Part shown: positions 47,401 to 53,880 of the stretch, piece after piece
Numbering within the stretch: position 1 is the first letter of the stretch
Layout: each line of letters starts with the position of its first letter
From: Molanna angustata
Lineage: Eukaryota; Arthropoda; Insecta; Trichoptera; Molannidae
Reading direction: 5' to 3'
NCBI GenBank assembly: GCA_963576475.1
Contig: OY754972.1
Span: 11,367,062-11,431,061 of the forward strand
DNA length: 64,000 nucleotides
Position numbers and translations under genes: made by a program
The notes under the pieces: model-generated
Told to the model about the DNA's origin: nothing
The model's input: the letters and a program-made list of their open reading frames with translations, nothing else
Database searches by the model: none

Positions 47401-50400
47401 CAACTATAATCTGCAACATCGTAATCCAACTCACCAAAAGGCCCTTCTAAGTCATCGCATATATCTTCATCAGAAAGAATAGGTTCAAACTGTTCTACGT
47501 CCATGGAGGTATTATCTTCTTGTACTTGACAAGGAGAATCCATCGGTGTACCAATTTTTTGAGCGGGTGATCCTTGACCATCTATTACTTTGATACTTTG
47601 AACACTTGTATGCAGTGGCTCATTGTAACCACTAATTTGCTTATGTGATCCATGTTTATCAGGATCACCTTTATGAGTTTTATAATTTTTATGCGAGTGA
47701 TCATCTTTAATCTTGTGAGATTTACCTGAATGACCATATTCTGTAGAAATTTCATCGGAAACCACTGAATTTGAGGATTCAGGACTGAGACGATTATCTT
47801 CCAATATAGTACGTTCTTCGGGAGTGTGTGGTCTTCTCGGCAGATCCGATGGTGGAGTCCTGGGTCGTTTTCTTGGATCCTCTCTACAAGGAGAACGAGA
47901 TCGACCGCAGTCGTATCCAATATCTGGAATTCTGTCATAAGATGATGCTCTTTTATCATATCGTTTTTCATATGATGGTGCTCTTTTTTCAAATGATGGT
48001 GGTCGTTGTTCATAGGGAGATAGTCTTTTTTCGTACGAAGAGCCTCTCTTTTCGTATGAAGGAGCTCTGCGTTCATAAGAAGGAGCTCTTTTCTCGTATG
48101 AACCCGCTCTTGATCTCTCTCTATCGTAGGAAGATTGTCTATGTCTTCTATAATCGTCTCGTTTGTAAGACCAATCTTTGTCTCTGGATATTGCTCTATC
48201 ACGATAGCTGGGACTTCGAGAATCGTCTCGTCTATAATTGTCATCACGTCCGCTGGATCTGGTCGGATACTCTCTGTCGCGACTACGAGATCGCGAATAA
48301 CGCGGAGAATTCAAATCGCGAGTGCGCGATCGTTCGATGGATCTAGACCTAGCGCGACTCATATCTCTTCCGGGTGACGCATGTCTCAACCTGTCTTTGT
48401 CTCTCGTTCTGGTAGATTCTCTTTCCCTGCTGATTTCTCTCCTGTCCTTATCCTCTCTACGATCCCAATGAGTGTCAGGTTCGTTGGCATGATGATAGGC
48501 TCGAGGATCTTTAGGAGCGTCACGATTGTAGTAGTCTCCTTGATAGACGGGTACATCATAATCTTGTTGAGTGTAGTTTGATGGTGGGTAGACATCTAAG
48601 CGGGTGGAGGGTGTCAGTTGCGGTGGCCAGGTGGGGTCAGGAGGAGTGGAGGCAGGTGGGGCAGGTACTTCCCTCGCCACACCTCCTGCCACTCCCGCCA
48701 CTATATCACTATCTCCAATACTTTTAGTGATTGTGCCATAAACCGCCAAGGTTATTGTTGAATACCACCCTGAAATAGTGTAGCAAAATATTATTACTTG
48801 CCAAATTAGAAAACAACTGAATGAGGCCAATAATGTAAAATTTTTCATTAAAAATATAATAAAAGATTTAAAAAGATTGAATTTGTTATGGAGTTATAAG
48901 ATGAGTGGTGGCAAGTGGTGAGAGTGCTGGGTTAGTAATCTAGTGGTCGTGAGTTTGAATCCTGCCATGTTTAGGGAAATTACTGCTTAGTTTAGTGAAC
49001 GTATTGGGATTTATATGTACATGTTACAAGGACATAATTGTTCTTATTAAAAAATTGTTCTTTTTTTTTTTTTAAAGCGCATAAAGTGATCACGTAAACC
49101 AGCCGGTGACAGGTCGTAAGCCCTGTAGGTGCCTTGAGTTCCTGTAGGGCTAGCCAAGATGCAAAAAACGAAAACGTTGACGCTGAACGTTATTTTTTTT
49201 GTATGGGATTTGACGTTTGATAACGTCATCAAACGTCAAATCCCATACAAAAAAAATAACGTTCAGCGTCAACGTTTTCGTTTTTTGCATCTTGGCTAGC
49301 CCTCCTGGTGTTTCTATAATATTCCGACTTTGTCTCTATTGATAATATGTAAAAAAAGGTTGTCAAAAAAAAATATCATTTGACTAACGACAGGGAAAAA
49401 AATCCAATGTTTGCATATATGCAATTAAAAAAATATTTGAAAAAAAGTTCAATCAGTAATTGTTTTTAATTAATTTTTAATTGGTATTAATATTTTTATG
49501 GCAATCTTATTAATATCTCAATAGAGACGAGGTTGGAATATTAATAAAATTTTCATAAAAATACCATTGACTCCCGATAGGGAAAAAACCTAATGTTTAC
49601 ATATATGCAACTATAAAAATACCATTGACTCCCGATAGGGATAAAACCTAATGATTACATATATGCAACTATAAAAATACCATTGACTCCCGATAGGGAA
49701 AAAACTTAATGTTTACATATATGCAACTATAAAAATACCATTGACTCCCGATAGGGAAAAAACCTAATGTTTACATATATGCAACTATAAAAATACCATT
49801 GACTCCCGATAGGGAAAAAACTTAATGTTTACATATATGCAACTATAAAAATACCATTGACTCCCGATAGGGAAAAAACCTAATGTTTACATATATGCAA
49901 CTATAAAAATACCATTGACTCCCGATAGGGAAAAAACCTAATGTTTACATATATGCAACTATAAAAATACCATTGACTCCCGATAGGGAAAAAACCTAAT
50001 GTTTACATATATGCAACTATAAAAATATTGCAGTGTTATTATTGTTTATCCAACTGTCGATTTGTTCAGAAGAACTTTGTTCTCTTAACATATCGACAAT
50101 GTTTCAAGCCAGGATATGCGAGAATTGTATGCAGAGGTCTACTTTTTTCACGGCTTTTCCAACTTTGAAGTCAAAAAACACCAACTTAGAGGCTTCGCAG
50201 CATATATGTTCCATACACGGATTTACTCAGAATTCAGAGTAGAACATTTCGTGTGTCTGTGTGTGTGTGTCTGTGTGTCCGTCCCCCCTTATAACTTTTG
50301 ATCCGCTCAATTTACAGAGCCCAAAATTTCAGAATATATAAATAGTTATAGGCTTACAAAACTTTTATACTCAGAATTTTGAATTTTTGTTTCAGTCAGG

Positions 50401-52361
50401 TACAACTTTTGAATTTTTACTTTATTTTTATATATATCTCAGAAACCATAAAAGTTAGAACGCTGAAAATTGGTACAAATATAGACAAATATAAAATCTC
50501 AAATTAGTTTTTTCAAAAAAATTCCAGGGTTTCTCAAACATTTTTTATTAAGAAAAATGTTTTTTTTATGATAAATTTATGAGTTTAACTGTCTATATTT
50601 CGAAATTTTATAAAAATATCAAAAAAAAGCCGAAACGCCCCAACTAGATAATTTAATTTTCTATAAAAAATATACATTGTATTAGCACATCTCAAACTTT
50701 TTTTAACAATTTTTATAAAAATTGAATTTAGTGACGACATTGCTTCATACAATTTGTATGGCAGTCGCCTATACACGATATGTAAGAAGACTTAATAGTT
50801 TGATAGGTACTTAATCTCCAAACATACATACAGAACCATCATGCTGTTTTCATATTCCGGGTAGGAAAACAGGACTGACCTCCATACTGTCCTATCTTGA
50901 CATACATACCAACATGTATTAAAATTTTCAATAATTTGGATATATGGGTTTATAGTTTGATTCTTATTCTTCAACTATACATACTATCGCTATCGACAGT
51001 TGGATCTCATGTGTTAAATGCAACTAGTAATAAACAAACCTCTTAATACAAGTCCGTCAGTGGGTATCTGTTTAGGTTGGTCACCAGTTCCATTGCATTC
51101 CATGTGAATTCTTCCATTTTGACAGTACTCTAAGCTTCCCAGTGTCTCAAATGTAGAAGCGCCCGGTTTACTCAAGTCGTTGACAAAGAAATCAATGTGA
51201 AACTGTGTCGGATTGGTAGCGCCAAGTCTCACTCCGCCAGGAAAGTCTCCCTGAACTCGGGCTCCCAATGGAATGATACGAACTTCCCACACATAGACTG
51301 GGTTTGGGAACTGTACAAGATCTAAATTTAATTCCTAAAACAAAGAAAATATGTGAACAGATAAAAAATGTTAATTCTCCCCGAAAATAAAGATTATAAC
51401 AATTGTACATATTTCTACCTAGGTCATTACACCATTTAACACATAGAAATGAATAATGACTGTCCTGACTTCATTTGACTCATGGGTAATCTAATAAAAT
51501 GCTCCAGTTGTAGTCCAGGAGTAATACCAAATATATAATAGATTAGCTTACAGTAGCAACACATACTTAACTATTTAGTAAAATATACTCTGGGGTTTTA
51601 TGTTGCGAAAGGTTTAGGTATATGATTTAAAAAAATATATTCCTGTAAATATAATTTATATACACACAAAATGCATGAAACAAATTTCAAAAAAGGGAGC
51701 AAGAAAGCTTCCATAAATTTAAACCCCATTGAAACGTTCAGAAAACAAACAAAATTAATTTTCTTACAATTCCATCACGTGGAGAAACTTTGGCCCCACC
51801 AGGAATTAAACCCAGGATCAGAGAGGAGTACCTACACCCTACACCTAATCCTGGAGTCCAATTAAACAACACAGGTAAATGAGTCAATAGCATTCTGCAT
51901 ACTCTATAATATATTATGATGTACTTATTATAAAACAATTTTCATATTCACATCTCAAAATGTCGTTAGCTCCCTTGAGCAACTAACAAATATTATGAAT
52001 AGACAATTAATCACTAGAAAAAATATATACAATGAATATAAGTTTAGGTGAACAATTAGAAGTTGACATTATTAGAATAAAAATTTATGATCCTAATTAG
52101 ATATTTTGAATTACGACTTATCAAATGTATTATTACATGTAAAATAGTTGTACAATAATTAATATTAATCGTATAATGGATTTATTTTTCTTAGAACGGT
52201 TCAATTATGAATATAGCCTAATTACTTATACAGATAAATTAACCCGTGTCTTAATATACAAGATAATTAGAAAATATATCGATAATATAAAATCATATTC
52301 TTACCTCACTCGATTCGTGAGAAAACGTATCAAAAAATAACAAATCTGAAGATTCACCCAT
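32422..52361 (-). CDS. vir: virilizer (VIRMA homologue), nine coding exons
   Basis: Whole-gene span; the coding exons are listed separately. Virilizer is the large scaffold of the nuclear m6A mRNA methyltransferase complex (with WTAP/Fl(2)d, Hakai, ZC3H13/Flacc, Nito and METTL3/14); in Drosophila it is needed for Sxl and tra splicing. Exons of 57, 295, 4931, 264, 175, 250, 99, 143 and 77 bp join in phase at GT..AG introns to 2,097 codons including the stop, 2,096 aa, somewhat longer than fly or human homologues (about 1,800-1,850 aa from memory). Residues 1 to about 140 carry the conserved N-terminal VIR domain (FFDTFSHE, VRIIPLGARVQ, FPGGVRLGATNP, FFVNDL, TDGLVLRGWYSTITLAVYG). Residues about 220-440 are Arg/Ser-rich, with tandem SYEKR-type repeats. 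A long, mostly helical body follows. The last 250 residues are Pro/Arg/Gly-rich with a conserved RPPSLHVDDF motif. Introns are full of mobile elements. The family call is firm from many conserved motifs; transcript ends are not determined. Confidence 0.94.
33630..34186. repeat. tandem repeat, about 210-bp period, about 2.5 copies
   Basis: The marker TATAACCCGAGTTTACGGGA recurs near 33711, 33919 and 34132. Each unit also has GTGTAGATGACAACTAT, TACTTAGTTTATTGTA and a TTTTGACAG..CTGTCAAAAT pair. Copies are similar but not identical. Confidence 0.88.
34187..34425 (+). mobile_element. LINE 3' tail, tandem duplicate (about 122-bp period)
   Basis: Two successive copies of CTCTGNCTGGTTGGTTGGAA..ATTGCC GCTT GGCA..AAACCCG.CAGTGTA..TTGAAATAAATAAATAAATTAA..AAAACGGTGCCAA. 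The second follows the first with the same 3' flank (ACGGTGCCAA), so this is a duplication of tail plus flank rather than two independent insertions. Confidence 0.82.
35167..35229. repeat. two identical 18-bp palindromes, 45 bp apart
   Basis: TGGTACGGATCCGTACCA at 35167-35184 and 35212-35229, each a perfect inverted repeat, within a short direct duplication (CTTGGTACGGATCCGTACCA.GAGCA). It could be a paired protein-binding site or a chance duplicate of a palindromic motif. Confidence 0.7.
36110..36205 (+). mobile_element. TIR element fragment
   Basis: GTTCAGGGGTGACATCTGTGC..CACCTCATTTATAAGGACTGTTGCTTT..TTGTTTACAAAATCCA matches the 5' part of the 540-bp unit; the rest is absent. Confidence 0.65.
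36516..36658 (-). CDS. vir: vir coding exon 8 (RG/Gln/Ser-rich)
   Basis: Acceptor TTTTCAG|AAGAGGC; 143 bp (1 + 47 codons + 1); donor TATTCTG|GTATCA. It encodes RGRGSWGTSTVNNGSS..PPPHFGRNSLQHFQPPMMQ..NQYS. If the donor is not used, the frame runs on for eleven more residues and stops near 36480, which would give an alternative C-terminus. Confidence 0.85.
36875..36935 (-). mobile_element. LINE hairpin-tail fragment, inverted
   Basis: The minus strand reads GGTTGGTTCGAAGAAATTACC GTAT GACAATAAGCCCG, a decayed copy of the conserved LINE 3' end, in vir intron 7. Confidence 0.6.
37146..37244 (-). CDS. vir: vir coding exon 7 (RG-rich)
   Basis: Acceptor ATTGCAG|AGGCCG; donor AACAACAG|GTATAT; 99 bp (1 + 32 codons + 2). 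It encodes (R)GRGMRSMRGITITDRGRYASA..NMYSNN. The phase fits exons 6 and 8, each junction recreating an AG|A arginine codon. RG dipeptides are typical of the RNA-binding VIRMA tail. Confidence 0.87.
37655..38229 (+). mobile_element. hAT-type relic inside vir intron 6, transposase C-terminus
   Basis: Starts CAGGGGTGGCCAACC and ends with an inverse-like GTCAGCCACTCCTG. Flanks CTCTAAAT (37647-37654) and CTCAAAAT (38230-38237) match 7 of 8. The plus strand encodes CVEQLHSCFGSTYLCESSFS, FLKQTKNKHRSCLTD, LRLAISNYKPDFANL, the hAT C-terminal dimerisation domain seen in GTF2IRD2/ZBED-like transposases, ending at a stop at 38038. The upstream part lies in another frame and most of the transposase is missing. 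Opposite in sense to vir. Confidence 0.88.
38444..38693 (-). CDS. vir: vir coding exon 6 (Gly run and RPPSLHVDDF motif)
   Basis: Acceptor GTTGCAG|TATCGCC; donor CCTAACAG|GTAACA; 250 bp (2 + 82 codons + 2). The frame is set by exon 5 and yields RGRGGVSQSPS, eight glycines, PGAPPPPRPPMDAF, then RPPSLHVDDFLALE. The last motif matches the RPPSMHVDDF block near the C-terminus of human VIRMA as I remember it. The exon is strikingly GC-rich against AT-rich introns. Two other frames are also open here by composition and should be ignored. Confidence 0.9.
38694..40225 (-). other. vir intron 5
   Basis: Apart from the LINE fragment at 39330-39530, no gene is supported. The stretch 38990-39160 has moderately GC-rich words (ATGAGACTGGCAGGTAACC) that may be another LINE remnant. 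Confidence 0.5.
39330..39530 (+). mobile_element. LINE C-terminus and 3' end with (GTAT)n tail
   Basis: The plus strand reads NVNDILKDGNVRSMYNRRTC, MNVDEAMNVCQDRKIW, RSVLSAYPVRDMA and a stop, then GTATGTATGTATGTA. Related pieces are at 22350 (WHDHLNEILKEGNVR) and, inverted, at 50850 (CQDRTVWRSVLFSYP). Heavily 5'-truncated. Confidence 0.75.
40226..40400 (-). CDS. vir: vir coding exon 5
   Basis: Acceptor GTGTTAG|GTGTCATGT; 58 codons plus one base; donor CCCTATG|GTAAAC. The product VSCDIGEVSALYLPAGTDL..LPPAPPRPPQ..RTKRLHVPRDKRPYG marks the change from folded body to the Pro/Arg-rich tail. The phase agrees with both neighbouring exons. Confidence 0.88.
40725..40860 (+). mobile_element. tRNA-derived SINE (GAGACACAGTTTTT family), truncated copy
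   Basis: Begins in the tRNA-like part (CCAATGGTCCCGGGTTCGAT with a B box), then AGACACAGTTTTT, GTGTTTTCAGT-like and AAGTCTCCA segments shared with the complete copy at 41192. Confidence 0.75.
41192..41370 (+). mobile_element. tRNA-derived SINE (GAGACACAGTTTTT family), fuller copy
   Basis: Head GCCTTCGTGGCTCAGTTGGT (A box) and CCCGGGTTCGATTCCCGG (perfect T-arm with B box); the acceptor halves still pair at 6 of 7 positions, counting wobble. The anticodon arm is eroded, so this is not a functional tRNA. The body continues to CTTGTTATTGGGTGCGTG. Short direct repeats TTGGGTG.GTGTTAAATTAATATTT occur on both sides (about 41168 and 41344), a good target-duplication candidate. Confidence 0.82.
41435..41830 (+). 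mobile_element. TIR element, family member 3, in vir intron 4
   Basis: Matches the 540-bp unit from ATATTTGATT.ACATACATATTGG through ATAGATGGCATTACAAAAAA, CATAGATGGCGATGGCG to ATTCCAACTTCGTCTCTATT at about 41790. Confidence 0.75.
41858..42346. mobile_element. Tigger/pogo-like non-autonomous element, TA target
   Basis: Starts CAGTGATACCTCGACATACG and ends with the inverse-like CGTATTTCGAGGTACCACTG, flanked by TA (41856-41857 and 42347-42348). These ends are characteristic of pogo/Tigger elements. The interior has a direct duplication of GGAGGTTTGTTTCTTCCTCC at about 42058 and 42142 (84-bp offset). No transposase. 489 bp, in vir intron 4. Confidence 0.9.
42445..42708 (-). CDS. vir: vir coding exon 4
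   Basis: 88 codons, phase 0 at both ends: acceptor TTTTTTCAG|AGTCAC and donor GAAATG|GTGTGT. It starts SHNEEELLSHVSLLLSSLRN, which continues the helical C-terminal body, and then becomes Ser/Pro-rich and acidic (EDESNEAEM). Confidence 0.9.
43066..43430. mobile_element. inverted-repeat element in vir intron 3
   Basis: Left arm (GTCTATGTTTTTAGGTC, GCGCAGATAAATCAA, AAAATATTTACCTTTG) is repeated inverted at 43318-43400 (CAAAGGTAAATATTTTT, TTGATTTATCTGCG). The arms span about 100 bp each. The plus-strand short open frame inside is a by-product. Confidence 0.75.
43839..48769 (-). CDS. vir: vir coding exon 3 (giant central exon, 1,643 codons)
   Basis: The open frame runs further upstream, but the exon starts at 48769 after a TATTTCAG acceptor. 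There GG+TGG completes the Gly-Trp of RGWYSTITLAVYG, in line with exon 2; the upstream 26 codons are intron. It ends phase 0 at CTTAAG|GTGAGT. Order of content: end of the VIR N domain; Pro/Tyr-rich linker; Arg/Ser-rich region at about residues 220-440 (RERESTRTRDKDR, SRARSRSIERSRTRD); a block of tandem 8-residue SYEKRAPS-like repeats; an acidic Asp/Glu stretch (about 540-580); then about 1,180 residues of Leu-rich helical sequence typical of the VIRMA body. One exon of nearly 5 kb with no frame interruption is strong evidence of selection in this TE-rich setting. Confidence 0.95.
48898..49050 (+). mobile_element. tRNA-derived SINE, diverged, in vir intron 2
   Basis: GGTGGCAAGTGGTGAGAGTGC (A-box-like), GTGAGTTTGAATCCTGCC (B-box-like), then TATATGTACATGTTACAAGGACATAATTGTTCTTATT, a worn version of the ending of the 10541 and 26038 SINEs. 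Confidence 0.55.
49075..49345 (+). mobile_element. TIR element 3' part, interrupted by a hairpin
   Basis: AGCGCATAAAGTGATCACGT, ACCAGCCGGTGACAGG, CCTGTAGGTGCCTTGAGTTCCT, then after the hairpin TATAATATTCCGACTTTGTCTCTATT: the end of the 540-bp unit. Confidence 0.75.
49146..49303. mobile_element. perfect 158-bp palindrome (76-bp arms, 6-bp loop)
   Basis: The arm AGGGCTAGCCAAGATGCAAA.. (49146-49221) is matched base for base by its inverse at 49228-49303; the loop is AACGTC. It sits inside the TIR element fragment, in vir intron 2. Lack of any mismatch implies recent insertion or conversion. Probably a fold-back MITE; a short CCT repeat at the borders is the only visible target-duplication candidate. 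Confidence 0.9.
49500..49548 (-). mobile_element. TIR element terminal fragment
   Basis: ATATCTCAATAGAGACGAGG, TTGGAATATT is the inverted terminus of the family, directly before the 58-bp array. Confidence 0.6.
49548..50030 (+). repeat. minisatellite, 58-bp period, 8 copies
   Basis: Unit: CCATTGACTCCCGATAGGGA, AAAAACCTAATGTTTACATA, TATGCAACTATAAAAATA. CCATTG recurs at 49564, 49622, 49680, 49738, 49796, 49854, 49912 and 49970, exactly 58 bp apart, with very few substitutions. The unit matches part of the 540-bp repeat (TTTGACTCCCGACAGGGA.., CAATGTTTGCGCATATGCAA). Confidence 0.96.
50031..50780 (+). repeat. long dispersed repeat, copy A
   Basis: From TATTGTTTATCCAACTGTCG to about GAATTTAGTGACGACATTGC this matches 58318-60600 (copy B), which is broken by three insertions. 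Contains a (GTGTCT)n patch and AAATTTCTGAGATAT-like A/T words; no protein. It may be the body of a larger element that includes the 58-bp array. Confidence 0.6.
50850..50925 (-). mobile_element. LINE C-terminal fragment
   Basis: The minus strand reads YVCQDRTVWRSVLFSYPEY, the same C-terminal block as in the 39330 LINE (CQDRKIWRSVLSAYP), with the stop codon and tail altered. Confidence 0.6.
51040..51334 (-). CDS. vir: vir coding exon 2 (VIR N-terminal domain)
   Basis: Acceptor TTTTAG, then 98 codons plus one base; donor AAGAG|GTTTG (phase 1). It encodes ELNLDLVQFPNPVYVWEVR, then the conserved VRIIPLGARVQ, FPGGVRLGATNP, FFVNDLSKPGASTFETLG and TDGLVLRG blocks. This is the best conserved part of the protein, and I recognised the gene from it. 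Confidence 0.95.
51341..52304 (-). other. vir intron 1
   Basis: AT-rich, no mobile element recognised. The short plus- and minus-strand frames at 51671-51938 have no support. Confidence 0.5.
52305..52361 (-). CDS. vir: vir coding exon 1 (start codon)
   Basis: Nineteen codons from ATG at 52361 (MGESSDLLFFDTFSHESSE), ending phase 0 at a GAG|GTAAGAA donor. The LLFFDTF-H-E signature is the extreme N-terminus of virilizer proteins, which fixes this start. Exon 2 continues directly with ELNLDLVQF, as in the family. Confidence 0.92.
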
Positions 52362-52835
52362 ACTATTTCAGTGCAAAACATACCGCAAAAGCAGAAGACA
52401 TTACACGATTTTTGACAGAGAATACAGAGATGCGTTACGTTATGAACGATCAAAATGGCATATAGAATAATACATTGCTATAACAAAAAATAATATCAAT
52501 CTAGTGTTGCCATTACTAAAATATATATCACAAGTTCTGATTTAGACAAAGAAATATGACGTATTGTTTCCTAGTAGGTATTGATGAGAGTGATAAGTAT
52601 TGTGATCGATATATTGCCATGCATTTTTATAGCAAAGAGACCCAATACCCATTATTTCACTTTGGCCTAATGTACTTATTTTATTCATACTAGGAACGGC
52701 TTATAACTGGGTCTCCAGGCCCTGTTAATATATTTAAACAATATCCATTGTTTTCAAACTATGTAATTTCATTAGTGTAATTTCAGATTCATTCATTCAT
52801 TCAAACAGCCCCAAATAAAAGACTTAGACAGATTC

Positions 52836-53060
52836 TTGGAATATTGGTTTCTACTCGGCGGCGTCGCTGATTGGAGCATTGACTTGCCCCCCCCCCCTCT
52901 CTCTCTCTGTTCCGTTGGCGCGAGGTCGCGCTTCTGCTGTTGTTCTGACAGTTGTCAGCGAGTCGCATTCGGGAGCCCGGCCTCGGTAAGACGTATTATA
53001 TCGAGTGTAATAGTTGTTGTTCGCCACGTGCTCGGGCTGCCGGACGGCTCTAGGTTTTTT
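52836..53060. promoter_or_regulatory. GC/CpG-rich patch about 0.5 kb upstream of vir
   Basis: Clearly GC- and CpG-rich against AT-rich flanks, with a run of twelve C followed by a CT run near 52887-52908, several GGCGCG/CGCG words and CCACGTG. A plus-strand GCCTCG|GTAAGA near 52980-52992 would be a good splice donor, so this may hold a divergent non-coding first exon. A shared promoter region with vir (minus) is an inference from position. The short plus-strand reading frame here has no recognised homology. Confidence 0.4.
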
Positions 53061-53069
53061 TATTTTGTC

Positions 53070-53866
53070 TATAATAATATATTCATTGCATAGTAGGTAG
53101 TGATTAAGAGTGTGTTTCAGACCAAGGTTTCAGATCTATGTAATCTTCGTGGGTGAATATAAGTAATAATAAAATAATTTCTTTCAGATACAATTAGCAA
53201 CGGGGGTGAATTTAAGTTAGTTTTAATAAAAAAGTAATTAAGTGATACATGGAAGAAGCCACGAGGAAGGTCTACAACTAATTTACACTGATTGATGGGC
53301 AATTCTGTGTATTATTATGGCGCCCTCTGGTAACAATTTATCATTCAAAGGGCAGGGAGGAAGTTTTTTAAAATCAATTTATGGATCATGCTGGCTTGTC
53401 GGTCGTCATTTGACTGAACGAGAGAAATCCGACGACCCTGTTTTCTGGGTAGGACCCTGATTTAATAGGCACCTACCTAAGTAGTTTTTTTAGGGACTAT
53501 TATTTTGAATTGAGGCAGCACTGTTTTTTTCATTTGACAGGGGAAAAAAGGCGCGGGTGATTTGAATAACGAATTTACGACTTATTCGCGCGGAAAAAAA
53601 TCTGGCTTCTAGTCGCCAGCAACAGTATTTATTTAGGTATAATATATAATGTTTTTCTCATAGTCCACACCCAGCCTCGGGCGATTTTTAAAAACGAAAG
53701 TTGGTTCGTAGAATTAGTCAATACTTTAGATTAGAAAATCAACCATAGAAGCTCCAGCGTATTTGCCTGCTAAGGGAAATTCCAAAGGATTTCCTTGACA
53801 GATGTGCCAGTGAGGTGTATCTTACCCTGTGTATCTACTTACACGGAGAAACTTATATATTCCTTA
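53070..53866. other. intergenic, no gene recognised
   Basis: Moderate composition, no protein recognised. Contains GAACGAGAGAAATCCGACGACCC and a GGGGAAAAAAGGCGCGGGTG word block; a 5' UTR/promoter continuation from 52836 is possible. Confidence 0.3.
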
Positions 53867-53880
53867 GTTTTTGCATTTCA

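Noticed and set aside
48770..48848. Start of virilizer at the first methionine of the long frame (48848)
   Set aside because: Upstream exons 1-2 encode the conserved N-terminus and splice to 48769; the 26 codons before GWYSTITL are an intron translation.
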